Assembly: GCA_035079385.1 (NCBI GenBank)
Contig: JAVHKY010000001.1
Location: 10,316,501-10,380,500, forward strand
DNA: 64,000 nucleotides
Source of the DNA: Aspidiotus rigidus
Lineage: Eukaryota; Arthropoda; Insecta; Hemiptera; Diaspididae
Reading direction: 5' to 3'
Below are positions 11,653-24,020 of this stretch, piece after piece. Both the position numbers and the translations under genes were made by a program. The notes under the pieces were generated by a model. The model made no database searches. It was not told where the DNA came from and was given only the letters and a program-made list of their open reading frames with translations. Position 1 is the first letter of the stretch; the number at the start of each line of letters is the position of its first letter.

Positions 11653-12086
11653 TGGACTGAATTGTCGTGACGTCAGTCATTGTAAACTCCCTACCAACAA
11701 CGCGCAAACTAGCGCGAACACTTTTCAAAAACCCTTAGATACGGTCGATTGTATCGTTCTTGGTTCTGTCACATTATCAATTCTCATAAGAAATACACTG
11801 GAACGTTTCGATCATACGTTTACATTGAAAAACCAGAAATAAATAAGCAATCACGTGTTTATATTCAGAAGTAGGAAGTTCTGAAGTATTTGAAAATGTA
11901 CCTGCGGTTCTTTATTTATTTCTGGTTTTCAAATTTGATCGTAAAATCGAAATGTTCCTATGTACTTCTTATAGAGCATTTTTTTGTTTACAAACCACAG
12001 CGGTAAAACAGGGTAAAAATAACAGCGTGCAGCGTGGTTGTAGGGTAAGCTATGTGGAGTTTGTGACGTCACGACAATTCAGTCTA
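11653..12086. mobile_element. palindromic MITE with TGACGTCA near both ends
   Basis: Left end TGGACTGAATTGTCGTGACG and right end (inverted) TAGACTGAATTGTCGTGACG, each followed by a full TGACGTCA at the same distance. Inner arms also pair: AAAACCAGAAATAAATAA near 11828 against TTATTTATTTCTGGTTTT near 11913, and GTTCCTATGTACTTCTTAT against its diverged partner near 11785. A TA-type target is suggested by the right end. Confidence 0.8.
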
Positions 12087-12706
12087 TTCGTTCCCATACC
12101 GAGAATTCGAATATTTTCGCGTTCCTGTCTCAATATTTTCCCAGAAAACGTTTAAGGGACCGAAGAGAATACAATACAATGATTATCCTTCCATACTTTG
12201 TTAAATTTTATATTTCCTTTGTCTCTCAAATTTGTTTGAAAATGTTTTTCGGCAAGAAAAAGTTGTGGGTACCTTGTAAATTGATACAAATACAATTATA
12301 TGATATTAAAATACGAATACAATATTAAATTATGTATACCAAATTTTAGTATTAATGGATTCATTTTCTCAATGGAATAACAAAAAATACATTAATAATC
12401 TGGAATGTAAATTCATTAATTCAATAACAACAATTATTAACACTGGGATTAAGAATTATGAATTATATTCGCGTCATTTTATCTACCAAGAAGTTACTTT
12501 CGCTTCTTTTTTTCTTCTTTCGCGAATTCTTTTTGCTAGTACAATTCTGCTCTCTTTCATGTTATCTCATCCTCATCAAAATATAATAATGAACTTGAAG
12601 GGATAGGACGATGATTTCACTCTTGTAAATATCACATGGAAAAGTAAGAGAAACACGTTCGAAAACATCGTTCATAGTTTTTTTGTAGCAGTCACTGAAA
12701 TTTACA
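12087..12706. other. no gene seen
   Basis: AT-rich sequence without recognisable exons, repeats or RNA genes. Confidence 0.4.
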
Positions 12707-13012
12707 TTATTCAGAAAAATTTTTTCCATTTTTCAAAAAATAATATAATAAATATAAATTACAATTTAAAAGAAAGCCTTTCGTTTTACAATTGATAAGT
12801 TCAGCAGTATGTAACTCGGATGCTTCCAATTTCGTCAGAGATGAATGCCGACAGACTTCGCACTTTGATCTCCTCATTAATTTTCGACACAAATAGCCGC
12901 ATGCAGAATAAATTATGATATCTTCCAATTCTGGACTAAGATTTTCATTGGCAATGAAGTTTTCCTCTTCCCATTCGTCATGTTCGACAAGAGAGTCCAA
13001 CTGAGCTCTCAA
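12707..13012 (-). pseudogene. P-element/THAP9-like transposase C-terminal fragment
   Basis: About 100 codons open on the minus strand. The segment LEDIIIYSACGYLCRKL followed by KCEVCRHS matches the pattern near the C-terminus of P-element and THAP9-type transposases (an I-x-G-Y-x-x-x-K-L motif followed by C-x2-C). An acidic stretch precedes it (EHDEWEEENF). The catalytic domain is absent. A THAP-like piece lies about 330 bp upstream in the same orientation, so both may come from one internally deleted element. Family recognition is by motif only. Confidence 0.5.
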
Positions 13013-13110
13013 CTCTTCAGACGCGACTTCTGAGGTTCTTTTTATCTTGCGTATTTACGAATAATACTTACTTCCGTTTTCGTCATATCCAAGCCAATAT
13101 TAAATTATTT

Positions 13111-13244
13111 GTGACCCCGTCTACAGAAACCCGGCTTAGCGTTGAATATCGATCAGGAGGAAAGGATCTTTTACCGAGGAAGGAAGATTCCTTTTCTCCT
13201 GATCGTAATTGAACACTAAGCCGGGTTTCTGTAGACGGGGTCAC
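13111..13244. mobile_element. short palindromic MITE
   Basis: Arms of about 65 bp: GTGACCCCGTCTACAGAAAC at 13111 and its exact reverse complement ending at 13244, with GATCAGGAG/CTCCTGATC towards the centre. The flanks both read ATTT (13107-13110 and 13245-13248), a possible 4-bp duplication. It sits between the THAP-like and P-transposase-like fragments. Confidence 0.85.
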
Positions 13245-13339
13245 ATTTAGTGGTAGGCATTCAGTGAGGAAATTACCCTTACTCGACAATGTAAGTGCAT
13301 GATGTGTAGAAATCTACTATACCAAAGTGACAGACTTAC

Positions 13340-13542
13340 AAGTGGTACTGGTAGAAATTTCAACAGGTTCCGGTTCCATTTCAATAACTGATTCACCTTT
13401 TTTACTAGTCATTTTTCTTTCCTTCGGTGGTTTTCTAATTCGAGTCTGACTACAACGCGGAATATACGTCCAATGAACATTTGGAAAGATTGATGGGACA
13501 GCATTTTCTAGTTTATTAATTATTATTGAATATATCAAGGAA
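13340..13542 (-). pseudogene. THAP-domain exon fragment
   Basis: An open minus-strand segment between an acceptor (TATTTTAG, exon starts 13542) and a donor (CACTT followed by GTAAGT, exon ends 13340). It contains LENAVPSIFPN, the typical AVPxIF signature at the end of THAP zinc-finger domains, followed by a basic stretch (RKPPKERKMTSKK). The C2CH zinc ligands that should precede it were not found upstream. Probably part of a decayed P-type element or a THAP gene remnant. Confidence 0.45.
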
Positions 13543-14082
13543 CTAAAATACGTAAGCTGACTATCACTATGGTATCAGTATATTGGTAATATTGTTTAAG
13601 TTAGTATATGAGTATAAACGCGGAATGAGAGATTATAAAGCGCTCTAATGTCATTTTTGAACAGTAAAACTTGGTAGATATAATATTATAGAGGTTGTAT
13701 TAGAACACAATAAATGCTTTTACGGAAAAAGAGCCTGAGCCTCAGGAGGCCCTTCTTCCACGCAGCGCTTCAATTCTTCAATTACATTTTGCTTTCTATT
13801 TTAATACTCTTTTATAATCATTCCAACTTTTTGTTTTTAAATTTACTAAATCCTTGAATGCTATACAACGTACTTCAAAATAGGGTTGTTTTTTGTTTTT
13901 TGTTTTTAAATGCAACTGAAGTAAAACTTATACTTACCGTATTCAAAATAGGCGGGTTTGGTTAAAGTAAGCGATATTTTCGTGCCCTTAAATGTGAACA
14001 AAAGAATGTACAGGAGTTCAGCTTGTTTCGAAATAAGAAAGTTTTTGAAGAGAAGCAATCTAGTATCCACAAAACAAAACAC

Positions 14083-14430
14083 TTAAATCTGTTCATGGGG
14101 GCACTTCCTCTTCTCTTTTGCCAGTAAATGGAACACAATCTTTTTTTTTGTGGTTAATTCCCGCGTCGGTTCAAGTAATTTTTTTTCGTAAAATTTCTCA
14201 AAGAAAGAAATTGTTTTTTTATTCCAAAATTGGTACTCATCTTGCTGGCAGCTATCGTCAATATGTAGCGGCGACGCAACAGACGCTAGTTTTTTCATTA
14301 AAAATCCTTTGTTCGAAACATTTTTTGGTTTCTCACCCGTAAAACGCTGAATTTTAGACCTACAGTGCAGTACAGAGTTTTTACCTGCGTTGGATTTGTC
14401 TTGTTGAGACCTTCCTTTTGATATTATCAT
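14083..14430 (-). other. unassigned minus-strand ORF overlapping a diverged repeat
   Basis: An open frame of 115 codons, Lys-rich, with no recognised domain. Its upstream part (about 14320-14425) is one copy of a three-copy diverged repeat that continues to 14850. It may be coding remnant of the nearby THAP/P-type element, but nothing in the protein proves that. Confidence 0.25.
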
Positions 14431-14850
14431 TTACAGAGATCCGCCATCATACTGGTCGGTAGATGGTTTCTCTTATTAAGTATACACCACAGTTAGTAGT
14501 GTTATTAATTAATTACGTAGTAGCCAGTAATATCTGTAGGTATGTATTATGTTAGGAGGCATGTTATAGAGATAAGATAAGCATTGTACAAAGCACTTGC
14601 TCATCTTCAACATATCACATGCCTATGCTTGGAACCTTTCACGATGTTTTGTTTTGGCCATAAAATGCTGCAGTTTAGTCCTAAGGTCGAGGCAGGGTTG
14701 GATTTGTCTCGTCAAGACCTCTCGTTTGATACATTATTACTTGCTTATGTTCAGGTCATTTCGTGGTTTTTTGGCCGTAAAATGCTAAATTGTATTTTTA
14801 CATTTAATAATGGGTGCGCGTTGGATTTGTCTGGTGGAGATATATCATTT
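14320..14850. repeat. three diverged copies of a ~95-bp segment
   Basis: A pattern of TTTGGCCxTAAAATGCT, spacer, then GTTGGATTTGTCTxGT and AGACCTx occurs near 14325-14425, 14650-14735 and 14765-14845. The copies are unequal in spacing and strongly diverged. After them (14860-14960) comes a short run rich in GACCG/CGACC. Confidence 0.6.
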
Positions 14851-14995
14851 GGTGAACGACCAGAACGATCAGTTTGACCGCCACGACCCTAACGACATGA
14901 ATGACTGTATTGACCGGCACGACCGGATCAACAGGATCGGATTGACCGGATAGGGTGGAAAAATCCCAAATTACCACATGCCATTGTGTCATCAT

Positions 14996-15490
14996 TAGAG
15001 CCCGGATTTTTCGGAGTTAAAAATAGCAAAATTCGGAACTAAAATGAGAATTTTCGGTATTATTCGGATTTATTGAAATAATTATTAAAAAATTGGGAAA
15101 AAAATTCTTACAGTAGGTAAATATCAAAATTTTTACGTCGAAAAAGAGAAAAAAAAATCTAAATAGTTGATCTGAACATGAAGAATTATAAAAATTTCAC
15201 GTTATGCTGCACTACCAAGTGTTTTTCTATATTTTCTTATTTAAATGATTGTCGCCTATCGGATAATAAAGCTTTGTATTCGGAAAAGCTTCTTTTTCTC
15301 CAAATTATAGGTTTTCGGAAGATTTCGGATTTTATCTCCATTTTCGGACTTCATTCCATTTTTGGAGTTTTTCGAAGAAATAAAACTTTTTTCCTGGGCT
15401 CAGAATACCATGAAACGAACTCCTATTTGATTTTCAGACATTCACCCTTTAAGGAAATGATTCGACAAAAACCAGGGAATCCGGGCTCTA
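14996..15490. mobile_element. hAT-type MITE C, copy 2 (reverse orientation)
   Basis: Termini TAGAGCCCGGATT and AATCCGGGCTCTA with a perfect 8-bp target duplication GTCATCAT (14988-14995 and 15491-15498). It shares about 200 bp at each end with the copy at 9361-10323 but in reverse, and lacks the inner palindromic insertion. Non-autonomous. Confidence 0.93.
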
Positions 15491-15499
15491 GTCATCATA

Positions 15500-18400
15500 A
15501 TATCATAATATAATTCGAGATGCACCACGTTGGAATTAAATATCATTGTTCTTCAAGTCTTTATCATTTTATTTAATTGTATTTATACATATACACATAC
15601 TCGTTATAAATTTTTTTGACGCTTTTTAAAAATCTTTAATTCAACAGAAGAATTTTGTATTTACATAAAGAGAGAGAAAGAAAACCAAAGAAGAGAGAAA
15701 AAAAACAAAGAGGGAAAAACGTAATTGTAATTTATAACATTTGAATAATTTACTATAGTTAAAGGAAAAAAAAAAAGTGTAAATTAATTTCTCTTCACTT
15801 CCGCATGAAGTATACCTGTATTCAGCTTACAAGATGAAAAAAAAAAATAAATAAAAAAGATAAACTGCTGACTCCTTAATATTTACTATTGCTTACTGTA
15901 CTGAAAATTATCAATATTTTGTAAAATTTAATGAAAAGAAAAGAAGGAAAAAGGTGATTTTATCACCTTACAAAAACTTTTTCCTTTTTACTTTAAACTA
16001 GGTAGGTACCCGTTTTGCGTGACATCCCGAAATATACAAATTATGATAATTTTTCCAAAGGAGAGATCTCTATATACCAACGAATTGTTCAGAGAATATT
16101 GCAGCGAATTAAGTTATTCAAAAAATGCTTTCCTCTGTCCGTTGAGAAAAATATTGAGAGAATCTTAGAGGGTAGAAAAAGCGCGAGAATAATAATCTAT
16201 TGGATAGTAATAATAAGTAATAATAACATTAAAAATTATGAAATATTATTTTTCCAACTGAATGAATTCCAATTTTATAAAAGTATTTCGTATACTGACG
16301 TACTTGATGAATTTTTAAAACATTTTTCTTTTATTCAAACTATTATTATTAACAACTATATTATAGCGATCACAAAGAAAGTTTGCTGTATCGATTAAAA
16401 ATTTCAATTTTTCCCCCCATTTTTCAACCAAAAAGTATCATGAGTTAAATTATTCTTTCCTTTTTATTCCCTTAAATATATTATTTATATAATGGTAACT
16501 CGAAAATTAAAACAACAAAAAAAAAGAAAAAAAAACACAAAAATAAAACAGAGTAATCAAAATAAAAATATGAAGAACATAAATTCATTGTCATCACCAA
16601 TATTGATTTGATACAAATATTTACAGCTATATATTTTTTCCATTTTTCAATAGATTGTTCTCGTGTGAAAGGTAAATTTAAATGACAAGAGATGTACCAA
16701 TTGTAAGCGTTTGAGATTGACTCATTAAAGAGAAAAAAAAACAGGATTAAAAAAAAAAGAAAAATTCATCTATAAACTTAAGAGGAGGTAACACAGACAA
16801 AAATTTTAAGGAATATAATTTTTTTACTGCAATAAAGGCTACACTCCAATGAAGAAGGGAGAAATATGAAATAGAGAACGAAAGAATTTGGGATTCGATC
16901 ACTTTTGTTTTAGAACGGCAGAAACATTCAGTAATGGTTGACATGATATCCAAAATAATATTCAAGGTATCCACAAATGGAGACAGTACCAAAGATGATG
17001 AACTATAACAAATACCTCAAGAAGCCTTCTTCATGTACTGCGCACTTTAGATAGACCACGAATGGAGTTTTAAAATAAACAGAACGAAAAAAAGAAAGAA
17101 AAAATGCAAAAAAAGTAACTTATGTAAGTTAAAAGAAACGGAAGTGTAAAAAAGTAAAATAAAAAAAATCTTAAAAGCAAAAGAAAAAATGTGTTAGGAA
17201 GAAACAAAAGACAAGAGAACAAAGAACACATCAAAAATATTTTGGTACCTTATTTGTCTATGCATAATAAGAACAAGTGAATTCAGATTCCAGAAAAAAA
17301 AGGAAATATTATAAGATGAACGAAAACTACTTGACTTTGAATTTCTCGCAAACTTGTCCTTAATAGACACGATATTATTTTCAAACCGATTCAGTGGCTT
17401 TTTAGACAATATTCGAATAGATATGGGAATTATAAATATGACAAGAATTCAAATACGGAGTAGAACATAAAGAAGTGCCATCGCACTACTTTTCCTTATT
17501 CAAAACAATCTTAAGTCAGTATAAAATAAAGAATGGGAAAGGGAGGGGAGTTATTAAGAAATAATGAAAGGGGAAAAAAAAGAACAAAACAAAACAAAAG
17601 AAGGAATTTGAAACGGCAATAAATTTCTTAACAAATAATTGTAAACTTAGATAATAATCAACATTTAAAAAATAATAATGAAAGAAAAAAATATATCGTA
17701 TTTATAATAATTCTACGTACGCGTAATCGATAATAATAAAAAAAAAAGTTATAATTATCGTCTAACTGATGTATGCTGTGGGTGCCTTTTCTATATCTTG
17801 AATGCTCGTCGGCTCGTTCTATCTTAAGCATTTTAACATTTACAAAGAAGAAAAGATAAATAAACGTTTTACACATAATAAACAAATACAAAATTACAAA
17901 TCATATACGTATCAATATTGTTAGTATATATTATGTGCTTTCTTCAAAATTCTCTCTTCTTAGAAAAGGCAGTGGCGCAGCACCTTGGAAAGACTGAAAA
18001 TTTTTATAAATTCTTCCTTGTAAGATGACTATACTTCGATAATAATATTCTTCCCGGGGTGGATAAGAACCTAAATTTGTTTGCGCTGAGCTGTTTTAAA
18101 AAATGAACTACTCGTACATTTTTAAATGGACGTTTTGAAACTGTTTCTCTCTAGTACCATGTATCACACGTGATAATATTTATCCGAATGGGAATGAAGA
18201 TACGAGTAGAATTGAGAAAGTGTGGGGTTTCATGTAAACCTTCCACACATTTTGCAAGTTTTGGCTAATGAACAAGCATGGATATATACCTAAGCCATTC
18301 TTTGACGAGTAAACATCTGGTGGTCCACGTCTATCTTGGCAAGTTACTCACAATGGCGCGGGCAGGATTTAGAGATACCTACTCGTAGTTCAGAGGGGTA

Positions 18401-20958
18401 ATGCATCATACTGGTAGCCCCTGTCCAAGGCATTGCTTCCCATAAAAAGACACAATGAGAACTGAGCTGAAAATTTTGAATTTTCTTGAGCGCAAGAGGA
18501 GGATTGGTTTCGTGAGAAACGAAAATTGAGCCTCTTTTACGCAAGAAGTGTCCAAGCGACTTCGAAACAATCTAGAGAAATGGTGTTCTCTCCCGAGTGC
18601 AAAAGGTTTTTCCGTCGCTTGATCATAAGGAAAAGTGTTTTGAATTGAGGAAATTATAGGGTCGCTAACACTGGAGGATATGATGAGGAAACGGAGGAAT
18701 TTATAATTTGTTCTGGAAAAAGCAACTCTAGCGGTGCCGGTCCAAATTGCGAGAATAATGTTCGTATGATGTTTCAGAAACAAATCTTAGATGCAATCTC
18801 GATATCAATATTTCTGATTTCTGACTTTTTTCTTCTTTAGTATTTTTCAATTTTTGAGTTTTCAAAGGGGAAAAAAAATTCATATTCTTACGCTTGAAAT
18901 TAGGTGATATCAATTTTATTTGAAATTTTGATTTTTCCGTGTTCAAATTAACCAGTTTTTGGCTAAGAAACTTTCAACCTGTGTTTAAATGCGAGAAGAA
19001 AATCCAAACTTTTTATTAAAATATGTTTTTCTCAATGTATCCCCTTTTGCTGGACTGAGGCTCGCTCTTTTTTTTTTTTTTTTTTTTTTTCTCAGTTCTT
19101 CTGCAATATAAAAACTTCAATGATGGGAACGCAAATTTTACAGCGTTAAACTCGCAGAAATTCGCAGACATTATCTAATGCCTATAATGACAGTAATATC
19201 CCTAATATGTCTTTAAAATGAAAATTTAACAGTTGTGTTTATACTTTATAGATGATAATATTATTTCTTTCACTTTGAGATCAGTAGGTATTCTTTGAAA
19301 AATAAAAAGTGAACGATAGTACAAGTAATAACCACCGCGTTTAGCCGTAGAATTAATTATTAATATTAGAATTTTTCACAGAATGAAACAGTTTTGATAA
19401 AAAAGAATATTTGAAACACATTGTCCCGATTACTGACTGTAATCTGACGCGCACACACAAACAATATCATGTTGTTCCTATTACATCGGGTACTTGTTTA
19501 TGTTGGGGAAAAATCAGCAATTTTTTGCATTATTATCCTTTCAACAAACTGATTTTGATTGTTTGACTTCACTAGTCCTACTGATTTTGTCATTATTGTA
19601 CTAGACAATTTCGTTTGTTCCTCCTGGAAACGTTTTTTTCTTTCCTCAACCAATACAAATAGGCATCTTGGAAAGACAAGTAAGTAATTGAATGAAAGTT
19701 CCAAATCAAAAAAATTTCCATTCAAACACACATATAGGTATAAATTGTAAATATGATAAAAATTTCAAAAAATAATCGAATTCAGTATATCAGTTTTGGA
19801 TTAGAACAAAAAAATTTTCAAAAATAGATTAGACTTTACAAGACCAAAAAAAAAAAAAAAAAATGATAATAAGAATAATAATAATGATAATAATAAAACT
19901 CAACAGGAAAATAAGGTAATATTGTGATTGTTTTGCGTTCATTAGGTGTTAATTGTGATCAGGGCACAACAAGTCATCATTTATCATGTAGCTTGGCAAA
20001 GAAGGAAAAGAAAGAATATAAACAAGATAGTTGGAGCAGGGAACAGGATACAACATTTAGGTACGTACATTCAACATAAACATAAGTATTATACTGGTAG
20101 TATTCATATATACTGTATAAAAACATTCAGACACTTTTACAATAATTATTATAGGAGACAATATTCGAAAACGACTAGGTTCTCCAAGAAGAAGTATACA
20201 ACTGGCAGACGGTAATAAACGCGACATTTGACCAGAACCGGGGAGTGATAGAGATTAAATTTTTTCTCTTTTCAAGAGTGTGGTTTTAGGCGTAACGCAT
20301 AATAGATTTCTCATTAAAATAAATAAAAAGGAAAAAAAAAAAATGGTTCATATATCTGCGCATTCTTATTTTATAAATAGACACTAGATGAAAATATAAA
20401 ATATGTCAACAGCTAAAAATAAGATAGAAAAGGGAACATTTATCCTAAAAACGCATTGCTAAAATTAGAAAGAGGGGAAAAAAACAAACAAACAAACAAA
20501 CAAAACAAAACAAACGAGAACAAGATTATAGAAATAACAATTTATTACTTATAGAATAAGGTTTAAAAATCGCGTCCTTTTTTTTTTTCTTTACAACAGG
20601 AAACAATTCACTATTTTGTAGCCCATTGCTCTGTCTTGTATTTGAGTCACGCGTTTTAATTTCATATTCCTTAATATTTAACTAATTAAAAAGGTGCCTT
20701 AAGTATTAATATATAAAGAAAAAAAGAACAAGTAGACTATCAATCATATATAGGGTACATTGAATTTAAAAAAGGAGGAAAAACAAAGAAACAAAACGAA
20801 AAAAAGACGAGGAAAAGAATACAGAATAGGAGTTCGCGAAAAAAAAAAAGGAATAAAACAGAATATCAATATATTGCTTTTAGAAAGATTGCTTCATGTT
20901 ATGTTATTGTGTTTCTTTTCATCCTCTTAATTTCTAATAATTGTAGCAAAAAACACGT
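15500..20958 (-). other. AT-rich stretch without genes; possible long 3' UTR of Rbp6
   Basis: No recognised exon on either strand, and no transposon termini. The plus strand is A-rich (T-rich on the minus strand) with homopolymers (T23 at 19068-19090), an AAT-rich stretch near 19860-19895 and AAAC repeats near 20480-20510. If the exon ending at 20959 is the last coding exon of the Musashi gene, this would be its 3' UTR. An AATAAA on the minus strand at 15568-15573, just before the MITE at 15490, is one possible end. This is inference. Confidence 0.3.
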
Positions 20959-20994
20959 TCAGTACACTTGCCAGCATAGAGTTTCACACTGCAC
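20959..20994 (-). CDS. candidate alternative last coding exon of Rbp6
   Basis: A strong minus-strand acceptor (AATTTTTGTTGCAG) is followed in phase 0 by eleven codons (VQCETLCWQVY) and TGA at 20961-20959. Phase 0 is what the upstream Rbp6 exon (36095-36327) needs if its GTATGT donor is used. The peptide does not resemble the AFTNGYH end of vertebrate Musashi, so the assignment rests only on splice strength, phase and position. The alternative is read-through of the 36095 exon. Confidence 0.35.
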   Translation of the reverse strand: MQCETLCWQVY

Positions 20995-22995
20995 CTGCAA
21001 CAAAAATTATGCAATAAAAAATTATTCGTGAAACGTTTTCCTTATATGTAATCATTAATTCTACTAGGAGTACGCCAACAATATACTTTTGATGCATTAT
21101 TTTTACACCGTTCTTGTTCTTATACGGCGAAAAGAAAACAGAAATAATACGTAATTCTCGATTTAAGGCAAGGTTCTTATATATAAGCCAAGACGACAAA
21201 CTTTACAAGCCTCGTCAAAAACCAACAACAAAACAAAAACTAAAGCTTCCAAATATTTCGGCAGTAAATTTCTAAGCTCTACAGCAAACAAAAGTAAGAA
21301 CTTTCACTACCGTTGGAGATACTTATTCCGATGCGTTTCAAGAAGACGGGATTTAAATGCGAAACCAAAAATGTATATTATTTGTAATACAAATAATTGT
21401 TCAGAAAGAAATTTATCATCAGCATGTAAACTACATATTTTGTCCATAGCAAATCTAAGGATGATGAGAGGTTGTGAACTGATTTCTGACATCAGTTTAC
21501 GTCGGTATTCATTTTAATAAACGGGGCGTTTTATCAGAGCTCCAAATTTTTGTTGAAGAAGATCTTTTTGTAATCTAGAATTCTTTCTTTTTAGAACTGA
21601 GTTCTTTCTCATGAGAACCGTGAAGTTCCAAATTGACTACTGGGAAGCAAAAAGTTCAATCTTACCCACTTTTTCTCTTATCAATATTGGGACACACTGG
21701 TAGGCCTACTATAAACTTTTCAACAAAAGAATTCCTCTTTTTTGTTTAGTAAAAATAGTACAGGATCTCCACAACGTCTTTATGATACAACAACATCACA
21801 CTTTCCCAATTTTTCCCGAGCATAAATTCCACAATACAAATTTCCTTCTCTCCCGAATCAACCCTATTAATTCCCATTGAAAGTCTCTTCTGATCTATAC
21901 TTTTAAGTCTTTCTCTTCTCAAATAAAACTTTCTTCAAGTTCTCTTTCCTCTTGTAAAAATAGTTGAACAGTCAGAAATTATTCACAGTTTCCACCCCCA
22001 CCCTTGAATGTAAAAAGCTCTACAATCAATACTTTCTTGCTTCACCTCCCCTTGCTTCATACTTGTACTTGAAATATTATTCATCTATTGAAAATGTGAT
22101 TGATGGTTACCATAGGATAAGTGGGCTACAGTTTTCTTATTCTTGATAATTATGGTAGGTATCAATTTATCATTAGCATTAAGTCCAGGAATTTTTAAAG
22201 TATAAGAACAATATCTCTGAACAATGAATATTATAACAAAAATATAAAGCCAAAGAAAAGAAAAAGAAAAAAATCATCATACTATATTCATTCAAATTCA
22301 AGCAAAAATCAAAGAAAGAAAGGAAAAATCGACTCTACAAAAATATTTTAAAATATCATTTCTACCATTTGCATAGAAAAATTCAACAATACAGTCACTG
22401 ATATTTCAAATACATAATTCTAATGCCCCGGAGATTTGATAACTGAATAAAGATGTTTCATCAGTCAAAACTCTGTTAGTTGTCTTCTTGTATGCTTGGG
22501 GATCTAATGGATTCTGCTTGGAATCAAATTCAGACTAGCAAGATTCAGTATGAGAGGTATTTTCATGAAAAGTAGAATACATTGATCAACAGATATAGCA
22601 GAACTTCACTGGTCCTCTATTTGGACCAAGCAGCGCTAGAATGGAATTGAGAGACTAATTTTATACACTAACATATCAATTTTACACAGAAGAAATCCCT
22701 TTTTTCCTCATAAAACAATGTTAGCGATCCTATGATTCACCTGGTCTGAATGCATGTCAAGCACACTAACTTGACATCTACAGCTGATGTTTGCTTCACA
22801 TCACCTTTCAATACTTTCAATGACGTCATTCTACATTGAAAACGCAGAACTTGAACGCAAGTGCAGCTACTAGAGACTCACAAGTAAATCTATTACGTAC
22901 ATACAAGATGGCGGTCAACTATACCTATCTATCGCATATTTGGACCTATCAGCGTTAGCATTGCCACTGTTTAAACATCTAGCTTGCGTCTAATC
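20995..22995. other. no gene seen (likely Rbp6 intron)
   Basis: Unique AT-rich sequence. Short open frames have no family motifs. One TGACGTCA lies at 22821-22828. Confidence 0.4.
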
Positions 22996-23276
22996 TTAGT
23001 CTGACATTTAGTAGTTGTGATGCGATCTGCAAAACCATAGGATAAGTTGCGCTGGCGGGAACCCCCTGTGTAAAACCTACCTTCACAATATGCAACTACA
23101 CATGCAATAAACACAAATATCTTCGTGTTGTTTGCCTAATATTTGCGCCACAATGTTACTCAAAAGAAATCATTTTGGTTAACTGCATGTTGATATTGCT
23201 ATATTCCGAGGCGAGTTTTACATGGGGTGGTCCCGCCAGTGCAACTTATCCTATGGTTTTGCAGATCGCATCACAG
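22996..23276. repeat. foldback MITE, ~62-bp arms
   Basis: The left arm 22996-23060 (TGATGCGATCTGCAAAACCA, then TAGGATAAGTTGCGCTGGCG) is matched in reverse at 23214-23276 with few mismatches. The loop is about 150 bp. No coding content; the target duplication is unclear. Confidence 0.85.
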
Positions 23277-23313
23277 TTACTCAGGAAACCAAGGAACAAT
23301 GGTATACAGACAG

Positions 23314-23698
23314 CAGACTGATTCCCTAGTGACGTCAGTGAATCAAATACGCGCAAATGAGTCGCGAACTAAGCAGGTTAGATGCTGCAGCTGTCTCCCT
23401 TCAAAGATGTAAACAAACTTTTTGCGTGTTAATTCTCCTAAGAATCAGGAAGCGTTTGCAAAAACGTCAATATTTCAAAAATAAACAATATGTTAATGAT
23501 TGATGATCTTAATATTATACAAAGTGTAAGTTTGTATCTCATGAAACAAGACCGTTTATTTTTGTGGGAAATAACACTCAAAAAGTTTGTTTACTTCTTG
23601 AGGGGAGACAGCTGCAGCAGGCAGGTCTCTTTTCAGTACAAATTAAACAGAATCACTGTTGTTCATTTGCAAGTATGTCGTCACGGGGAATTGGTCTA
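23314..23698. mobile_element. palindromic MITE family F, copy 1
   Basis: Left end AGACTGATTCCCTAGTGACG with TGACGTCA at 23330-23337. The right end is its diverged reverse complement (GGGGAATTGGTCTA). Inner arms match: CTGCAGCTGTCTCCCTTCAA against GGGGAGACAGCTGCAGCAGG, and GTAAACAAACTTTTTG against AAAAAGTTTGTTTAC. A second copy lies at 26120-26552 in the opposite orientation. Confidence 0.85.
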
Positions 23699-23816
23699 TT
23701 GAAGGGAAAAATAAAATTGTTGTATTTTGATAGAAAAAAATTTTACCCTCTTATTTGCTTTGTTTCTGCAATAGTCGGGTTAATTTTCGACTTTTGAGAT
23801 TATATTATCATATAAG

Positions 23817-24020
23817 GCTTTTCCAGCATTCCATATTGCATACTTATTTGCCCAATTCTTGTCAATATGGTGAGCTTTCTAACATTATTCTTTGGATATT
23901 GCTAGATTGCATACTCTTTTTTATTCCGGTATTAATCTGCCATAAGATGAAGGTTAAAAAGCCCCTGTATTGATGAGAATCAGGCAAATAAGTATGCAAT
24001 GTGGAATGCTGGAAAAGATT
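23817..24020. repeat. inverted repeat, 37-bp arms
   Basis: GGCTTTTCCAGCATTCCATA at 23817 continues through TTGCATACTTATTTGCC. It is matched in reverse near 23984-24020 (GGCAAATAAGTATGCAATGT, then GGAATGCTGGAAAAG). The spacer is about 130 bp. Probably a small MITE remnant. Confidence 0.75.

Noticed and set aside
16015..16398. 127-codon plus-strand ORF in the AT-rich block
   Set aside because: Dominated by Ile/Asn/Lys from AT richness, with no domain, no splice context, and located in a possible 3' UTR of the opposite strand.
18344..18946. Overlapping minus-strand ORFs near 18.3-18.9 kb
   Set aside because: No motifs, overlapping in several frames, within an AT-rich non-coding block.
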